A DNA stretch of 64,000 nucleotides, taken from NCBI RefSeq assembly GCF_035920345.1, contig NZ_CP109149.1, forward strand, positions 6,324,001 to 6,388,000, read 5' to 3'. Of the stretch, positions 48,495 to 58,623 are shown one piece after another; the stretch's first letter is position 1, and every line of letters starts with the position of its first letter. Position numbers and translations under genes: made by a program. The notes under the pieces are model-generated. The model saw only the letters and a program-made list of their open reading frames with translations. It searched no databases and was not told the origin of the DNA. Source of the stretch: Nocardia vinacea. GTDB lineage: Bacteria > Actinomycetota > Actinomycetes > Mycobacteriales > Mycobacteriaceae.

Positions 48495-49631
48495 ATGACT
48501 GCCATCCACCCCTTCAGCATCGACATCGCGCAGGACAAGCTCGACGATCTGGCCGATCGGCTGCGCCGGACGCTGTGGCCGAACGAGCTGCTGGGAGTCG
48601 GTGATTCGTACGGCGTGCCCGGCGATCGGGTCCGCGCACTCGCCGAATACTGGCTCGACAGCTTCGATTGGCGGGCACTCGAGGCGAAGTTGAACAGCTA
48701 CCCGCAGTTCACCACCGAAATCGACGGGGAGAACATCTATTTCCTGCACATCCGGTCCGCGCGCGCCGATGCGCTGCCGGTGCTCCTGACGCACGGCTGG
48801 CCGGGGTCGGTGCTCGAATACCTCGACGTCATCGAGCTGCTGACCGCACCGGAATCAGCCGATGACCCGGCCTTCCACGTGGTGATTCCGGCATTGCCCG
48901 GCATCGGTTTCTCGGGCCCGACCCGCAGCACCGGCTGGACCATGCGGCGGGTCGCACAAGCGTGGGTCGAGCTGATGGATCGACTCGGCTACGACCGCTT
49001 CGGCGCTATCGGGAACGACGGCGGCTCGATGGTTTCACCGGAGATCGGCCGCCTCGTGCCCGATCGGGTAGTGGGTGTGCATGTGACACAGCTGTTTTCG
49101 TTCCCGTCGGGCGATCCGGCCGAGTTCGAGAACCTCTCCCCTACGGACCTCGCGGCGTTGGAGCACCTGAAGTGGTTCCAGGACAACAAGATGGCCTTCA
49201 ATATCTTGTGCAGCCAGCAGCCGCAGACCCTTGCGTATGCGATCTCGGATTCGCCGGTGGGGCTCTTGGGCTGGAACGCACAGCTTTTCGGCGAGAGTCT
49301 GGACGCCGAATTCGTGGTCGGCAATGTGGCGCTCTACTGGTTGACCGGCACGGCGGGATCGTCGGTCCGGTTCTACTACGAAGAGGCGCACAGCGCCGAC
49401 CGGCCGACCCGTCCGACCACGGCGCCGACCGCGCTGGCAATGTTCAACGGCGATTTCCAGTCGATGCGGCGCTTCGCGGAGCGTGATCACCGCAATATCG
49501 TCAGTTGGAACTCCTACGATTCGGGGTCGGTGGTCGGCGGTCCGAACGATGCCGCGGGACATTTCGCCGCCCATGAGGCGCCCGAGTTGCTGGTCGGCGA
49601 TATCCGACAGTTCTTCGCAAAGCTCAGCTAA
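48495..49631 (+). CDS. Epoxide hydrolase family protein (second of pair)
   Basis: 378 residues, a clear paralogue of the previous gene: same EHN start (FSIDIAQDKLDDLADRLRRT), HGWPG at 100-104, nucleophile Asp175 in GNDGG, and the standard AAGHFAAHEAPELL catalytic-His site. Separated by 31 bases with its own AGGAGA; same transcript likely. Two divergent active sites suggest different substrates. Confidence 0.88.
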   Translation: MTAIHPFSIDIAQDKLDDLADRLRRTLWPNELLGVGDSYGVPGDRVRALAEYWLDSFDWRALEAKLNSYPQFTTEIDGENIYFLHIRSARADALPVLLTHGWPGSVLEYLDVIELLTAPESADDPAFHVVIPALPGIGFSGPTRSTGWTMRRVAQAWVELMDRLGYDRFGAIGNDGGSMVSPEIGRLVPDRVVGVHVTQLFSFPSGDPAEFENLSPTDLAALEHLKWFQDNKMAFNILCSQQPQTLAYAISDSPVGLLGWNAQLFGESLDAEFVVGNVALYWLTGTAGSSVRFYYEEAHSADRPTRPTTAPTALAMFNGDFQSMRRFAERDHRNIVSWNSYDSGSVVGGPNDAAGHFAAHEAPELLVGDIRQFFAKLS

Positions 49632-49872
49632 TAGAAAACCGCTGGTCAACGGCCCGCGCTCCAGTCATGGGAGCGCGGGCCGGTGCGCGTAGACACCCTC
49701 TTATGTCCGCGAGACGCACGACCATGGTTCGGCTCCTTCTCCGCTGTTGTACTGGATTCACCAGCAGTTCAACAGCTTTCGATACCCGCGGTGCGAGCGT
49801 CAGGCCCGGAGGCGGCAGCCTGCGTAACCACGTAGGGCCCGGGAGCACCGCAAGTTCAACAAGGAGAAAACA

Positions 49873-50496
49873 ATGCGAATCGCAGTCTTCGGAGCCACCA
49901 GCACCGTCGGTCGTCTGGTCGTCGAGCAGGCGCTCGCGCAGGGACACGAGGTCACCGCCTTCACACGCAGCGCGGCCGGTATCGAGCAGCGGCACGAGCG
50001 GCTGCACATCGTGGAAGGCAATGTGCTGGACACGAATTCGGTCGAACAGGCCGTCGCTGGTCAGGATGCGGTGCTGATCTCGCTCGGCGCGGGCCGCAAG
50101 GGCGTCATCCGGGCCGCGGGTACTCGCGCGGTAATCGAGGCGATGAACCGTACCGGCGTGAAGCGCCTGATCTGCCAGACCACCCTCGGCGTCGGCGACA
50201 GCGCGGGCAACCTCAACTTCCTCTGGAAGTACGTGATGTTCGGGATGCTGCTGCGCCAGGCCTTCGCCGACCACGTCCAGCAGGAAGAATACGTCCACGC
50301 CAGCAACCTCGACTGGACCATCGTCCGCCCGAGCGCTTTCACCGACGGCCCCCGCACCGACGCCTACCGCCGCGGCTTCGGTGCCGACGAAAAGGGCCTC
50401 TCCCTGAAGATCGCCCGCGCCGATATCGCAGCGTTCATGCTCGAGCAACTCACCGACGCCGCCTACACCCGCCAGGCCCCGGGCATCTCCAACTGA
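49873..50496 (+). CDS. NAD(P)-binding Rossmann-fold protein
   Basis: 207 residues. Start MRIAVFGATSTVGRLVVEQA has the dinucleotide motif; the NmrA/atypical-SDR group is the best match (LDWTIVRPSAFTDGPRTDAY). No catalytic Tyr-Lys pair is visible, so it may be a redox sensor or reductase. ATG 49873 follows AAGGAG. The 241 bases upstream hold nothing clear. Confidence 0.83.
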   Translation: MRIAVFGATSTVGRLVVEQALAQGHEVTAFTRSAAGIEQRHERLHIVEGNVLDTNSVEQAVAGQDAVLISLGAGRKGVIRAAGTRAVIEAMNRTGVKRLICQTTLGVGDSAGNLNFLWKYVMFGMLLRQAFADHVQQEEYVHASNLDWTIVRPSAFTDGPRTDAYRRGFGADEKGLSLKIARADIAAFMLEQLTDAAYTRQAPGISN

Positions 50497-50599
50497 GCCG
50501 ACAATGCCGCCCGAACTCGGCTGCGTCCGCGCGACCGGCCCACCCGGTTCGAAACCCACGCCCCGATCCGGTGCGTGGGTTTCGGCCGTCGACGGGCGC

Positions 50600-51745
<1,146 letters not shown>

Positions 51746-51751
51746 GCATTA

Positions 51752-51768
51752 ATGATAATGGTTTTCAT
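51752..51768 (-). promoter_or_regulatory. Zur-like operator before the CobW gene
   Basis: ATGATAATGGTTTTCAT is an imperfect palindrome (ATGA-AA and TT-TCAT arms), similar to actinobacterial zinc-uptake-regulator boxes, 7 bases from the GTG start. Confidence 0.72.
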
Positions 51769-51789
51769 TTAGATGTGGCTCGGTGGGCG

Positions 51790-52602
51790 TCAGGCGGCTG
51801 CGGATTTCACCGCCGAACCGATCTCACGCCGCAGTGCGGCGAACTCCGGGGAGGTGCGCAGTTCGTCGGCGTCGACATCGGTACGCGGCAGGCCAACCGG
51901 GAGATCGAGGGCAATCCGACCGGGGCGTTTGGTCAGCACCACGACCCGTGAACCGAGGAAGGCCGCCTCGTCGGCGCTATGGGTGACGAACACCGCGGTG
52001 CGGCCGGATTCCTGGCCGACGCGGCGCAGGTCGTCTTGCAGTCGCTCCCTGGTCAGGGCGTCCAGGGCGGCGAAGGGTTCGTCGAGTAGCAACAGCGAGT
52101 TCTCCGCCGCGAGCGCCCGGGCAATGGCGACGCGCTGCTGCTGTCCGCCGGAGATTTCCCAGATCCGGCGGCCATCCGTGCCGTCGAGGCCGACCCGGCG
52201 CAGCAGTTCTGCCCTGCGCTCCGCGCGCTGACCTCGTTGCACGCCCGCGTATTTCAGCGCTAGATCGACATTGCCGCCGACAGTCTTCCACGGGAACAGC
52301 CGTGGCTGCTGGAAGACCATACCGCCGGACCGACCGGGCACCGGCTGCGCACCGGAGACCTCGATGCTGCCCTCGGTGGCCGTCTCGAAACCCGCGATCA
52401 GCCGCAGCAGCGTGCTCTTGCCGCAGCCGGAAGCACCGACCAGGACCAGGAATTCACCAGGCGGCACCTCGAGATCCACCGGGCCGACCGCGGTGACCGC
52501 ATCCCCGCCACGGCCATAGCGGTGGGAGACCTGGCGAATTCGAATGCCGCCCTTGCCGACTGGAGCCGCAACCGAGAGTGCATCGTCAACTACCGAGGAC
52601 AC
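51790..52602 (-). CDS. Sulfonate/taurine-type ABC transporter ATP-binding protein
   Basis: 270 residues. Walker A GASGCGKST, Q loop FQQPRLFPWKTV, signature ISGGQQQRVAIARALA, Walker B LLLLDEPFAALD, H loop THSADEA. SsuB/TauB group. GTG 52602 overlaps the binding-protein gene by 17 bases, so the two are coupled. Confidence 0.91.
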   Translation of the reverse strand: MSSVVDDALSVAAPVGKGGIRIRQVSHRYGRGGDAVTAVGPVDLEVPPGEFLVLVGASGCGKSTLLRLIAGFETATEGSIEVSGAQPVPGRSGGMVFQQPRLFPWKTVGGNVDLALKYAGVQRGQRAERRAELLRRVGLDGTDGRRIWEISGGQQQRVAIARALAAENSLLLLDEPFAALDALTRERLQDDLRRVGQESGRTAVFVTHSADEAAFLGSRVVVLTKRPGRIALDLPVGLPRTDVDADELRTSPEFAALRREIGSAVKSAAA

Positions 52603-53632
52603 CGGGCAACCCCTTGACGTAGATCCCGTCGCGAATGGCCGCCAATGTGGGCGCGGCCGGAATCTGCTTCTGCGCCACCAGGAATTCGGCCGCACTCTGC
52701 AAGCTCACCGAAATATCACCGACCGCGCCCTCGGTGCCGAGCCACTCCTTCGAGGTGAGCTGTTCCTTGGTGAGGAATACACCCTGGCGCAACTGCTGCG
52801 CCGCATCCGCTGTGCCGATACCGATTTCGGCCGAGACCGCCTTCGCCGCCTCTTCGGGCCGGTTCTTTATGGTGTCCAACGCCCGCGCCTGCACCTTGCG
52901 CCAGATATCGACCACATCGGGATGCGCCTGCGCGAACTCCTTGGACACCACCCCGAGATCGAGCGTCGGCTTACCGGCCGTCGCGAGTTCGCGACTGGTG
53001 ATCAGCGTCTTACCGCTTTTGCGCAGTTGGTCCAGCGTCGGCAGCCAGGTGTACACCGCGTCGATATCGCCGCGCTCCCAGGCCGCCAGCGACGCTTGCG
53101 GCTGCAGGTCGACCAGCTTGACATCATTGGCGCTCAATCCATTTCGATCCAGCGCGGCGAGCAGGCTGTAGTGCGCGGTCGAGGCGAAGGCGGTGCCGAT
53201 GCGCTTACCCTTCAGATCGGCGATCGATTCGATGCCGGTGCCGTTGCGCGCCACCAGCGCTTCGTTATCGCCGGCCACATCGAGCACGAACGCGACCTGA
53301 TACGGAATGTTCAGCGGCGCGGACAAACCACGGGCGACCGGGCTGGAACCGATCGCGCCGAAGTCGACCTGTTTTGCGATGAAGGCAGTGTTGATGTCGG
53401 CGCCGGAGTCGAATTTGGTCCACTTGATGTTGTATCCGGGCAGTTCGGTCTCGAGCCACCGATTGTTCTTCACGACCAGGTCGCCGCTCGGAAACGCCTG
53501 GTACGCAAGGCGAATGGTCGGCTTGCCGCTATCGGTGCCGGAGTGGTCGATGGCACAGCCGGCGACGGCGATGGCCACCGCACCGGCGACCGCCGCCGCG
53601 ACCGCACGGAAGAACCGGGCTCGGTAACTCAT
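52586..53632 (-). CDS. Sulfonate/taurine-type ABC substrate-binding lipoprotein
   Basis: 348 residues. Signal peptide with lipobox VAGC (Cys26), then the SsuA-like periplasmic fold (IRLAYQAFPSGDLVVKNNRW; DFGAIGSSPVARGL; ADLKGKRIGTAFASTAHYSL). Probably captures aliphatic sulfonates or taurine. ATG 53632 follows GAGAGGAAAG and overlaps the permease stop (ATGA). Confidence 0.9.
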   Translation of the reverse strand: MSYRARFFRAVAAAVAGAVAIAVAGCAIDHSGTDSGKPTIRLAYQAFPSGDLVVKNNRWLETELPGYNIKWTKFDSGADINTAFIAKQVDFGAIGSSPVARGLSAPLNIPYQVAFVLDVAGDNEALVARNGTGIESIADLKGKRIGTAFASTAHYSLLAALDRNGLSANDVKLVDLQPQASLAAWERGDIDAVYTWLPTLDQLRKSGKTLITSRELATAGKPTLDLGVVSKEFAQAHPDVVDIWRKVQARALDTIKNRPEEAAKAVSAEIGIGTADAAQQLRQGVFLTKEQLTSKEWLGTEGAVGDISVSLQSAAEFLVAQKQIPAAPTLAAIRDGIYVKGLPGVLGS

Positions 53633-54453
53633 ATCTTTCCTCTCCACGGCACAGCGCGCCGCTCGACCGCACGCAGCAGGCCGTCGATAACCAATCCGGA
53701 GATGCCGATCGCGGCGATACCGACCAGCACAACCGGGGTGTTGTTGTAATTGCTCGCGTCCTTCACCACGCCACCGATGCCGGGGAGGCCGTTGAACAGC
53801 TCCGCGGCGACGACCGACGAGTACGCCATGCCGACGGCGAGCCGCACACCGGTGAAGGTTTCGGGCAGTGCGGCCGGAAAGACCACATCCCGGATCACCT
53901 GTGTCCGAGTGGCTCCCAGCGCTCGCGCGGCCTCGACCAACCCGATGGGCGCGGCCGCCACCGCCGTCGTGGTGGCGATCGCCGCCGCGGGCAGTGCGGC
54001 CAGGGCCAGCAGAGTCACCTTCGGCGCCTCATCGATGCCGAGCCAGATCACCAGCAGGAAGAAGTACGCGAGCGGCGGCAAGGTTCGCAGGAACGTCAGC
54101 CACGGCTCGAGGATGCTGCGCAGCCAGCCGACGGTGCCCATGGCGACACCGAGCGCGACACCGAGAACGACACCGACCACCACACCCGCGAGCACCCGGC
54201 GCAACGTCATGTAGAGGTGCTCCCAGAGCAGATAGCCCTGGTAACCCCGCACGCCGTCGTGTGTCGTGGACAAATCGACGGCCGCGCGCCACACCGTAAT
54301 CGGCGGCGGCACAAAGGTTTCGTTCCAGATTCCAGCCGCCGCGACGAGCTGCCAGACACCGACGAAAACCGCCACCGACAACAGCGGCAATAGCATCCGG
54401 ATGCGGACCGGCGAATCACCCTCGGCCACAGCCGGTTCGGCGGAGACCACCAT
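53629..54453 (-). CDS. Sulfonate/taurine-type ABC transporter permease
   Basis: 274 residues, six membrane helices, with the EAA-type loop EAARALGATRTQVIRDVVFPAALP. SsuC/TauC group. ATG 54453 is the last base pair of the preceding TGA (TGATG), so it is translationally coupled to the remnant gene upstream. Confidence 0.9.
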   Translation of the reverse strand: MVVSAEPAVAEGDSPVRIRMLLPLLSVAVFVGVWQLVAAAGIWNETFVPPPITVWRAAVDLSTTHDGVRGYQGYLLWEHLYMTLRRVLAGVVVGVVLGVALGVAMGTVGWLRSILEPWLTFLRTLPPLAYFFLLVIWLGIDEAPKVTLLALAALPAAAIATTTAVAAAPIGLVEAARALGATRTQVIRDVVFPAALPETFTGVRLAVGMAYSSVVAAELFNGLPGIGGVVKDASNYNNTPVVLVGIAAIGISGLVIDGLLRAVERRAVPWRGKI

Positions 54454-54674
54454 CAGGACGCCGCGACTTCGAGACCACGATGCGCCATGACCGGCGCATC
54501 CGGATGACGCCACAGCCCGCCCGCCGCCAGCCGCGGCAGCACGCGCTCACCGAACCAGTAGGCCTCCTCCAGATGCGGATATCCGGAATTCGTGGCGTTC
54601 GCACTGTGACCACCGCCGACGACATTGCGGCTGTCGCCATTGGTTGGCAGAAACCAGTGGAAGGTGAGGGACAT
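54453..54674 (-). pseudogene. Internally deleted SsuD-like monooxygenase remnant (73 codons)
   Basis: Reads MSLTFHWFLPTNGDSRNVVG, the typical first 20 residues of alkanesulfonate/LLM flavin monooxygenases, then within about ten residues changes to SGYPHLEEAYWFGERVLPRL, which in full-length relatives (about 370 residues) lies at the C-terminus. Roughly 300 residues are missing, but the frame stays open and ends coupled to the permease start. The enzyme is surely inactive; the remnant may survive to couple translation. Confidence 0.8.
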
Positions 54675-54778
54675 TCGACCGATCCAACCGAAGTGGATGC
54701 GCCCCGACCAGGGATGCGCTCGGTCAGATCCGAATCCATCCGCGCGCACCGTCTGGGCGAGTCGTTAGGGTCTGGGGT

Positions 54779-55618
54779 GTGAAACTGCTGCCGCTGGTGC
54801 CCGACGGGCAGACCCCGGTTCGTGTCCTTACTATCGCCGGGACCGACTCCGGCGGCGGCGCGGGCATTCAGGCCGATTCGCGGACCATGGCGATGTGCGG
54901 GGTGCACGCGTGTGTCGCGGTGGCCGCGGTGACGGTGCAGAACTCGGTCGGGGTGAGCGGGTTCCATGAGATTCCGCCGGGGATCGTGGCCGATCAGGTG
55001 CGGTCGGTGGTCGGGGATATCGGGGTCGGGGCGGCCAAGACCGGGATGTTGGCCTCGACCGCGATCATCGAGTCGGTCGCGGCGGTCTGCGAAGAGGTGG
55101 GGATCGGACAGGGCCGCACACCGCTGGTGGTCGATCCGGTGGCGGCGTCCATGCACGGCGATCCGCTGCTGCACGAGGAAGCACTGGACGCGGTGCGGCA
55201 CACGCTGATCCCGCTGGCCACAGTGGTGACGCCGAACCTCGACGAGGTGCGCCTGATCACCGGCATCGAGGTCACCGATGATGGCTCCGCGCGCCGGGCG
55301 GCCGAGGCGCTGCACAAACTCGGGACGCAGTGGGCGATCGTCAAGGGCGGACATCTGCGGTCCTCCGAGGTCAGCACCGATCTGCTCTTCGATGGCGACC
55401 AGTTCCTGGAGTTCACCGCACCGCGGATCAGCACGGGCAACGACCACGGTGGCGGCGATACGCTGGCCGCGGCCATCGCATGCGCTCTCGCCAACGGTTA
55501 CTCGGTGCCCGATGCCGTCGCGTTCGCCAAGGACTGGACCTACCGCTGCCTCGCCGCGTCCTACGACCTCGGCGCAGGCCACGGCCCCGTCTCCCCGTTC
55601 TGGCGCCTGTCCTCATAG
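54779..55618 (+). CDS. thiD: Hydroxymethylpyrimidine/phosphomethylpyrimidine kinase
   Basis: 279 residues, ribokinase fold. Motifs: IAGTDSGGGAGIQADSRTM, VVDPVAASMHGDPLL, VVTPNLDEVRLITG and the anion hole HGGGDTLAAA. Usually the last motif reads HGTGC; here Thr-Cys is Gly-Asp, with the catalytic-region Asp kept. Phosphorylates the thiamine pyrimidine. GTG 54779 has no ribosome site, a TAGGGT -10-like box is 8 bases ahead. No TPP aptamer seen. Confidence 0.88.
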   Translation: MKLLPLVPDGQTPVRVLTIAGTDSGGGAGIQADSRTMAMCGVHACVAVAAVTVQNSVGVSGFHEIPPGIVADQVRSVVGDIGVGAAKTGMLASTAIIESVAAVCEEVGIGQGRTPLVVDPVAASMHGDPLLHEEALDAVRHTLIPLATVVTPNLDEVRLITGIEVTDDGSARRAAEALHKLGTQWAIVKGGHLRSSEVSTDLLFDGDQFLEFTAPRISTGNDHGGGDTLAAAIACALANGYSVPDAVAFAKDWTYRCLAASYDLGAGHGPVSPFWRLSS

Positions 55619-55794
55619 ATACCGGTTCGGCGCCGAAACTTGTCGGTGGGTGGGTTCATACTGAGGGCATCGCAGCCACCGTTGGCCTCGACGATGCGGT
55701 CAACAAGAACACTGGCGTTCGAGGTGGATGCGGTAGCCGACCGCCACTGGCGCGCCCGCGGTCGGCACCACCGGTGGGTTCGATCGAATAATGT

Positions 55795-56520
55795 CTATTC
55801 GCTGGAAAAAGCCAGGTGCAGTGGCAGATCCGCGTCCATACTGATGCCGTTCAACCGTGCGTTGGCCTCGGCCAGCGCGGAGATGATCTCGGCCAGGTAG
55901 GCGACGAACTGCTCGATCGGCATCGTATGCGCCTGCAGGCGGTTCGCGCCCAGCCACCAGTCGGTGGCCGAAGCCACCGCGCCGAAGACGGAATAGTTGA
56001 CGAGTTCGACGCTGGACACTTGCACGGACTTGTCCGCGAGCAGTCCGGTGAACAGATCGGCGGCCCGCTTGGCCGACCGGCGCGCGGACTGCAGCGCACG
56101 CTCGGATTCGTCCGCCCGCCGCGTGAAGTGGCTGTGCAGCATGAACCGGAAGACATTGGGATGCTCGGTCACCACGAGCACATATTCGGCCGCACCGCGC
56201 CGAATCAACTCGCGCGCTGAATCATTGGTCAGATCGGCACTCGCGACGATCCGTTCCCACAGCATGTCGCGAACCCGGTCGACGATGGCGTTGTAGAGAT
56301 CGGTCTTATCCTCGAAATGCCGGTACAGCTTGGGTTTCGCGGCACCGGCCTCTTTGGCGATATCGCCCATACTGACCTCGGGCCCGAACTTGTCGAGCGC
56401 GCGGAAGGCCGCGTCGACAAAATCCGCGCGTACGTTGCGCCGATGCTCACGCCACCGCTCGGTCCGCGCATCGACCCGTTTGGGCGGCACTTCATCTACA
56501 TCCCGCCCGCTGCGCATCAC
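55795..56520 (-). CDS. TetR-family regulator
   Basis: 241 residues. Basic N-terminus, HTH around residues 48-72 (VSMGDIAKEAGAAKPKLYRHFEDK). The target is not clear; the neighbours downstream and upstream are a kinase and a small gene. The 176 bases between thiD and this gene's stop hold no recognised feature. Confidence 0.86.
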   Translation of the reverse strand: MMRSGRDVDEVPPKRVDARTERWREHRRNVRADFVDAAFRALDKFGPEVSMGDIAKEAGAAKPKLYRHFEDKTDLYNAIVDRVRDMLWERIVASADLTNDSARELIRRGAAEYVLVVTEHPNVFRFMLHSHFTRRADESERALQSARRSAKRAADLFTGLLADKSVQVSSVELVNYSVFGAVASATDWWLGANRLQAHTMPIEQFVAYLAEIISALAEANARLNGISMDADLPLHLAFSSE

Positions 56521-56584
56521 GAATCCGACGGTACCAACAGCTCACTCGACCTCGGTCGGCTCGGTCAGCGGCGCCCCGCCGGCG

Positions 56585-56716
56585 TCAGCGCTTCTTGGGA
56601 ACGATCGTCTCCCCGCTGGCATCTCCACCCGACTTCGCCTTCTTCTCCGCTCGCTTCTCCTTGATGGACTTCCCGGATTTCTTCGACATTGCGCTGCGCG
56701 GAGATTTGTCGGACAT
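56585..56716 (-). CDS. Small lysine-rich protein (43 aa)
   Basis: Starts ATG 56716 with GAAGGA 7 bases ahead. The product begins MSDKSPRSAMSKKSGKSIKE and then alternates lysine, glutamate and alanine before ending IVPKKR. Pattern and codon bias look real, and similar tiny basic proteins are common in mycobacteria and Nocardia. Function unknown; nucleic-acid binding is possible. Confidence 0.75.
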   Translation of the reverse strand: MSDKSPRSAMSKKSGKSIKEKRAEKKAKSGGDASGETIVPKKR

Positions 56717-56892
56717 GCACAGTCCTTCGATTGGAGACCTGAGCGGTCCCGATCCCAAGACCGTACGCTACGCCGAGCCGCCCGGAACCCGATCGATCTC
56801 CCACGCCGCCGCAAGCTTGTTGCGTTGCTGTACCTGCACGGGTTGTCCACCACTGATTTCGGGGTCTGCATTGGACAGGGTACGAATCGGTG

Positions 56893-57270
56893 CTAACCCG
56901 GCCGACGGTCGTACTCGGCTCGCGCGGCGGCAATGGCGCTGCGGTGCCGGGTCGCCCACCCGGTAAGCGTCAACAGAGACTCGTACAGTTCCCGGGCCAT
57001 GTCGGTGAGGGTGTACTCGACTGTCGGCGGCACCGTTGGGTATACGGTGCGCGTGAGCAAGCCATCGCGCTCCAATCTGCGCAGGTTCAGCGTGAGCATG
57101 CGCCGACTGATCCCCCGCATCGATCGCTCGAGTTCCGTGAAACGGACCGGCCCCTGCGCGGCCGCGACCAAGATGCCGATGCTCCACTTCCCGGAGACGT
57201 GATCAAGGACCTCCGAGACCGGGCAAGCCTCACTGGCCAGGACTGACACATCGATGTGACTGTGGGACAT
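56893..57270 (-). CDS. HxlR-family regulator
   Basis: 125 residues. HxlR hallmarks: a near N-terminal Cys (SEACPVSEVLDHVSGKWSIG), GPVRFTELERSMRGISRRML and the wing VPPTVEYTLTDMARELYESL. Such proteins often sense electrophiles or oxidation through the Cys. It is divergent from the SnoaL-like gene, its likely target. Confidence 0.9.
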   Translation of the reverse strand: MSHSHIDVSVLASEACPVSEVLDHVSGKWSIGILVAAAQGPVRFTELERSMRGISRRMLTLNLRRLERDGLLTRTVYPTVPPTVEYTLTDMARELYESLLTLTGWATRHRSAIAAARAEYDRRPG

Positions 57271-57354
57271 AAAAGTGCCTTCTTCCGTGCCTGTTCATGG
57301 TGGCTGATCATGTACCCGGCGACAAAACATGCACCTATAGAAGAGGCGGATCAT

Positions 57355-57804
57355 ATGTCCCCAATTTCCCCGCAGATCCAGGAGATCATCGACCGTGCCG
57401 CCATCCTGGACACGGTTGTGGCATACGCGAGGGCTCTGGACACCAAGGACTGGGAAACGCTGGCCGCGTTATTCACCGATGACGCACGCTGGGAGTACAC
57501 CGCAACAGGCGACAAACTCGACGGCCCGACCGCAATTGTGGCCCGGATCAGGCCAAGCCTCGAACGACTCGACACCACCCAGCACTTCAACAGCAACCAT
57601 GTCATCACAGTGCACGAGGATGCGGCGGAGCACACCTGCTACTACCACGCTCAGCACATACGCCGGGGGCTGCCCGACGGTGAGTTCTTCGTCGCCGGCG
57701 GGAGCTACCACGACCGGTTGCGACGCACTACGAATGGCTGGCGATTCGTCTCGCGCAGGCTGAGCAGTAGTTGGAGCGACGGCAACCCCGACGTCCTCGC
57801 GTGA
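57355..57804 (+). CDS. SnoaL-like (NTF2-fold) protein
   Basis: 149 residues: starts with a helical part (IIDRAAILDTVVAYARALDT) and the typical LFTDDARWEYT, then a beta sheet ending WRFVSRRLSSSW. This ring-hydroxylating-dioxygenase-beta/SnoaL-4 fold can be an enzyme or a binding protein. ATG 57355 follows GAGGCGG. Confidence 0.82.
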   Translation: MSPISPQIQEIIDRAAILDTVVAYARALDTKDWETLAALFTDDARWEYTATGDKLDGPTAIVARIRPSLERLDTTQHFNSNHVITVHEDAAEHTCYYHAQHIRRGLPDGEFFVAGGSYHDRLRRTTNGWRFVSRRLSSSWSDGNPDVLA

Positions 57805-57915
57805 ACTGACTGTTGCTGAAACGGCAAAGAATCTGGCGCCGCTTCGGGCTCCGCGGAGATCATGCGATCAGGGCGGATATCCCACCGCCCGGTAACTCGG
57901 ATGGGAGATCGTCGG

Positions 57916-58554
57916 ATGACCGACAGCACCGCAGCACAGCCCGCTCAGGAGTTTTGGGAAGAGTTCTATCGAGATCGGGATCAGATTTGGACCGGGAATC
58001 CCAATCCGTTGTTGGTGCGGGAGGCCGTGGAGCTCGAGCCGGGGACCGCGTTGGACCTCGGATGTGGTGAGGGTGCGGACGCTGTATGGCTCGCGGGGCG
58101 TGGGTGGCGCGTTACCGCGGTCGATGTGTCCCCGACAGCGCTGCGGCGTGCCGCCGTGCATGCCGACGAGGCGGGCGTCGGGGAGCGCATCACGTTCGCG
58201 GAACATGATCTGGCGCAATCGTTTCCGGACGGAGAGTTCGATTTGGTTTCGGCGCAGTTCTTTCATTCGCCGGTGGCGCAGGAGCAGGAGCGGACCAAGG
58301 TTTTGCGGCGGGCCGCGGAGGCGGTGGCGGTCGGCGGGGTTTTGTTGATTGCGGGGCATGCGGGGTGGCCGTCGTTTGTCGAGGATCGGCATGACGTGCA
58401 CTTTCCGACGATGGATGACGTGCTCGACGGGCTGGCTCTCGGGCCGGATTGGAACGTGGAGACCAAGGATGCGGTCGAGCGGGAAGTCACGTGGCCGGAG
58501 GGGAAGGTGGGGCTGCGTACCGACACCGTGTTGCGGATTCGGCGGGCGCGGTAG
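57916..58554 (+). CDS. Class I SAM-dependent methyltransferase
   Basis: 212 residues. SAM motif I ALDLGCGEGADAVWLAGRG, acidic loop VTAVDVSPTALRRAA, motif IV FDLVSAQFFHSP. The Trp-rich start (EFWEEFYRDRDQIWTG) is typical of the tellurite-resistance-type/thiopurine-like group. Substrate unknown. ATG 57916 chosen for the GGGAG site; 57901 is an alternative. Confidence 0.86.
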   Translation: MTDSTAAQPAQEFWEEFYRDRDQIWTGNPNPLLVREAVELEPGTALDLGCGEGADAVWLAGRGWRVTAVDVSPTALRRAAVHADEAGVGERITFAEHDLAQSFPDGEFDLVSAQFFHSPVAQEQERTKVLRRAAEAVAVGGVLLIAGHAGWPSFVEDRHDVHFPTMDDVLDGLALGPDWNVETKDAVEREVTWPEGKVGLRTDTVLRIRRAR

Positions 58555-58623
58555 GCACGGTCCCCAGGAACCTCACAGGTAGGGCCCAGCCAGGGTCCAG
58601 CGCGGTTCGCGAGGGTGGTCACC

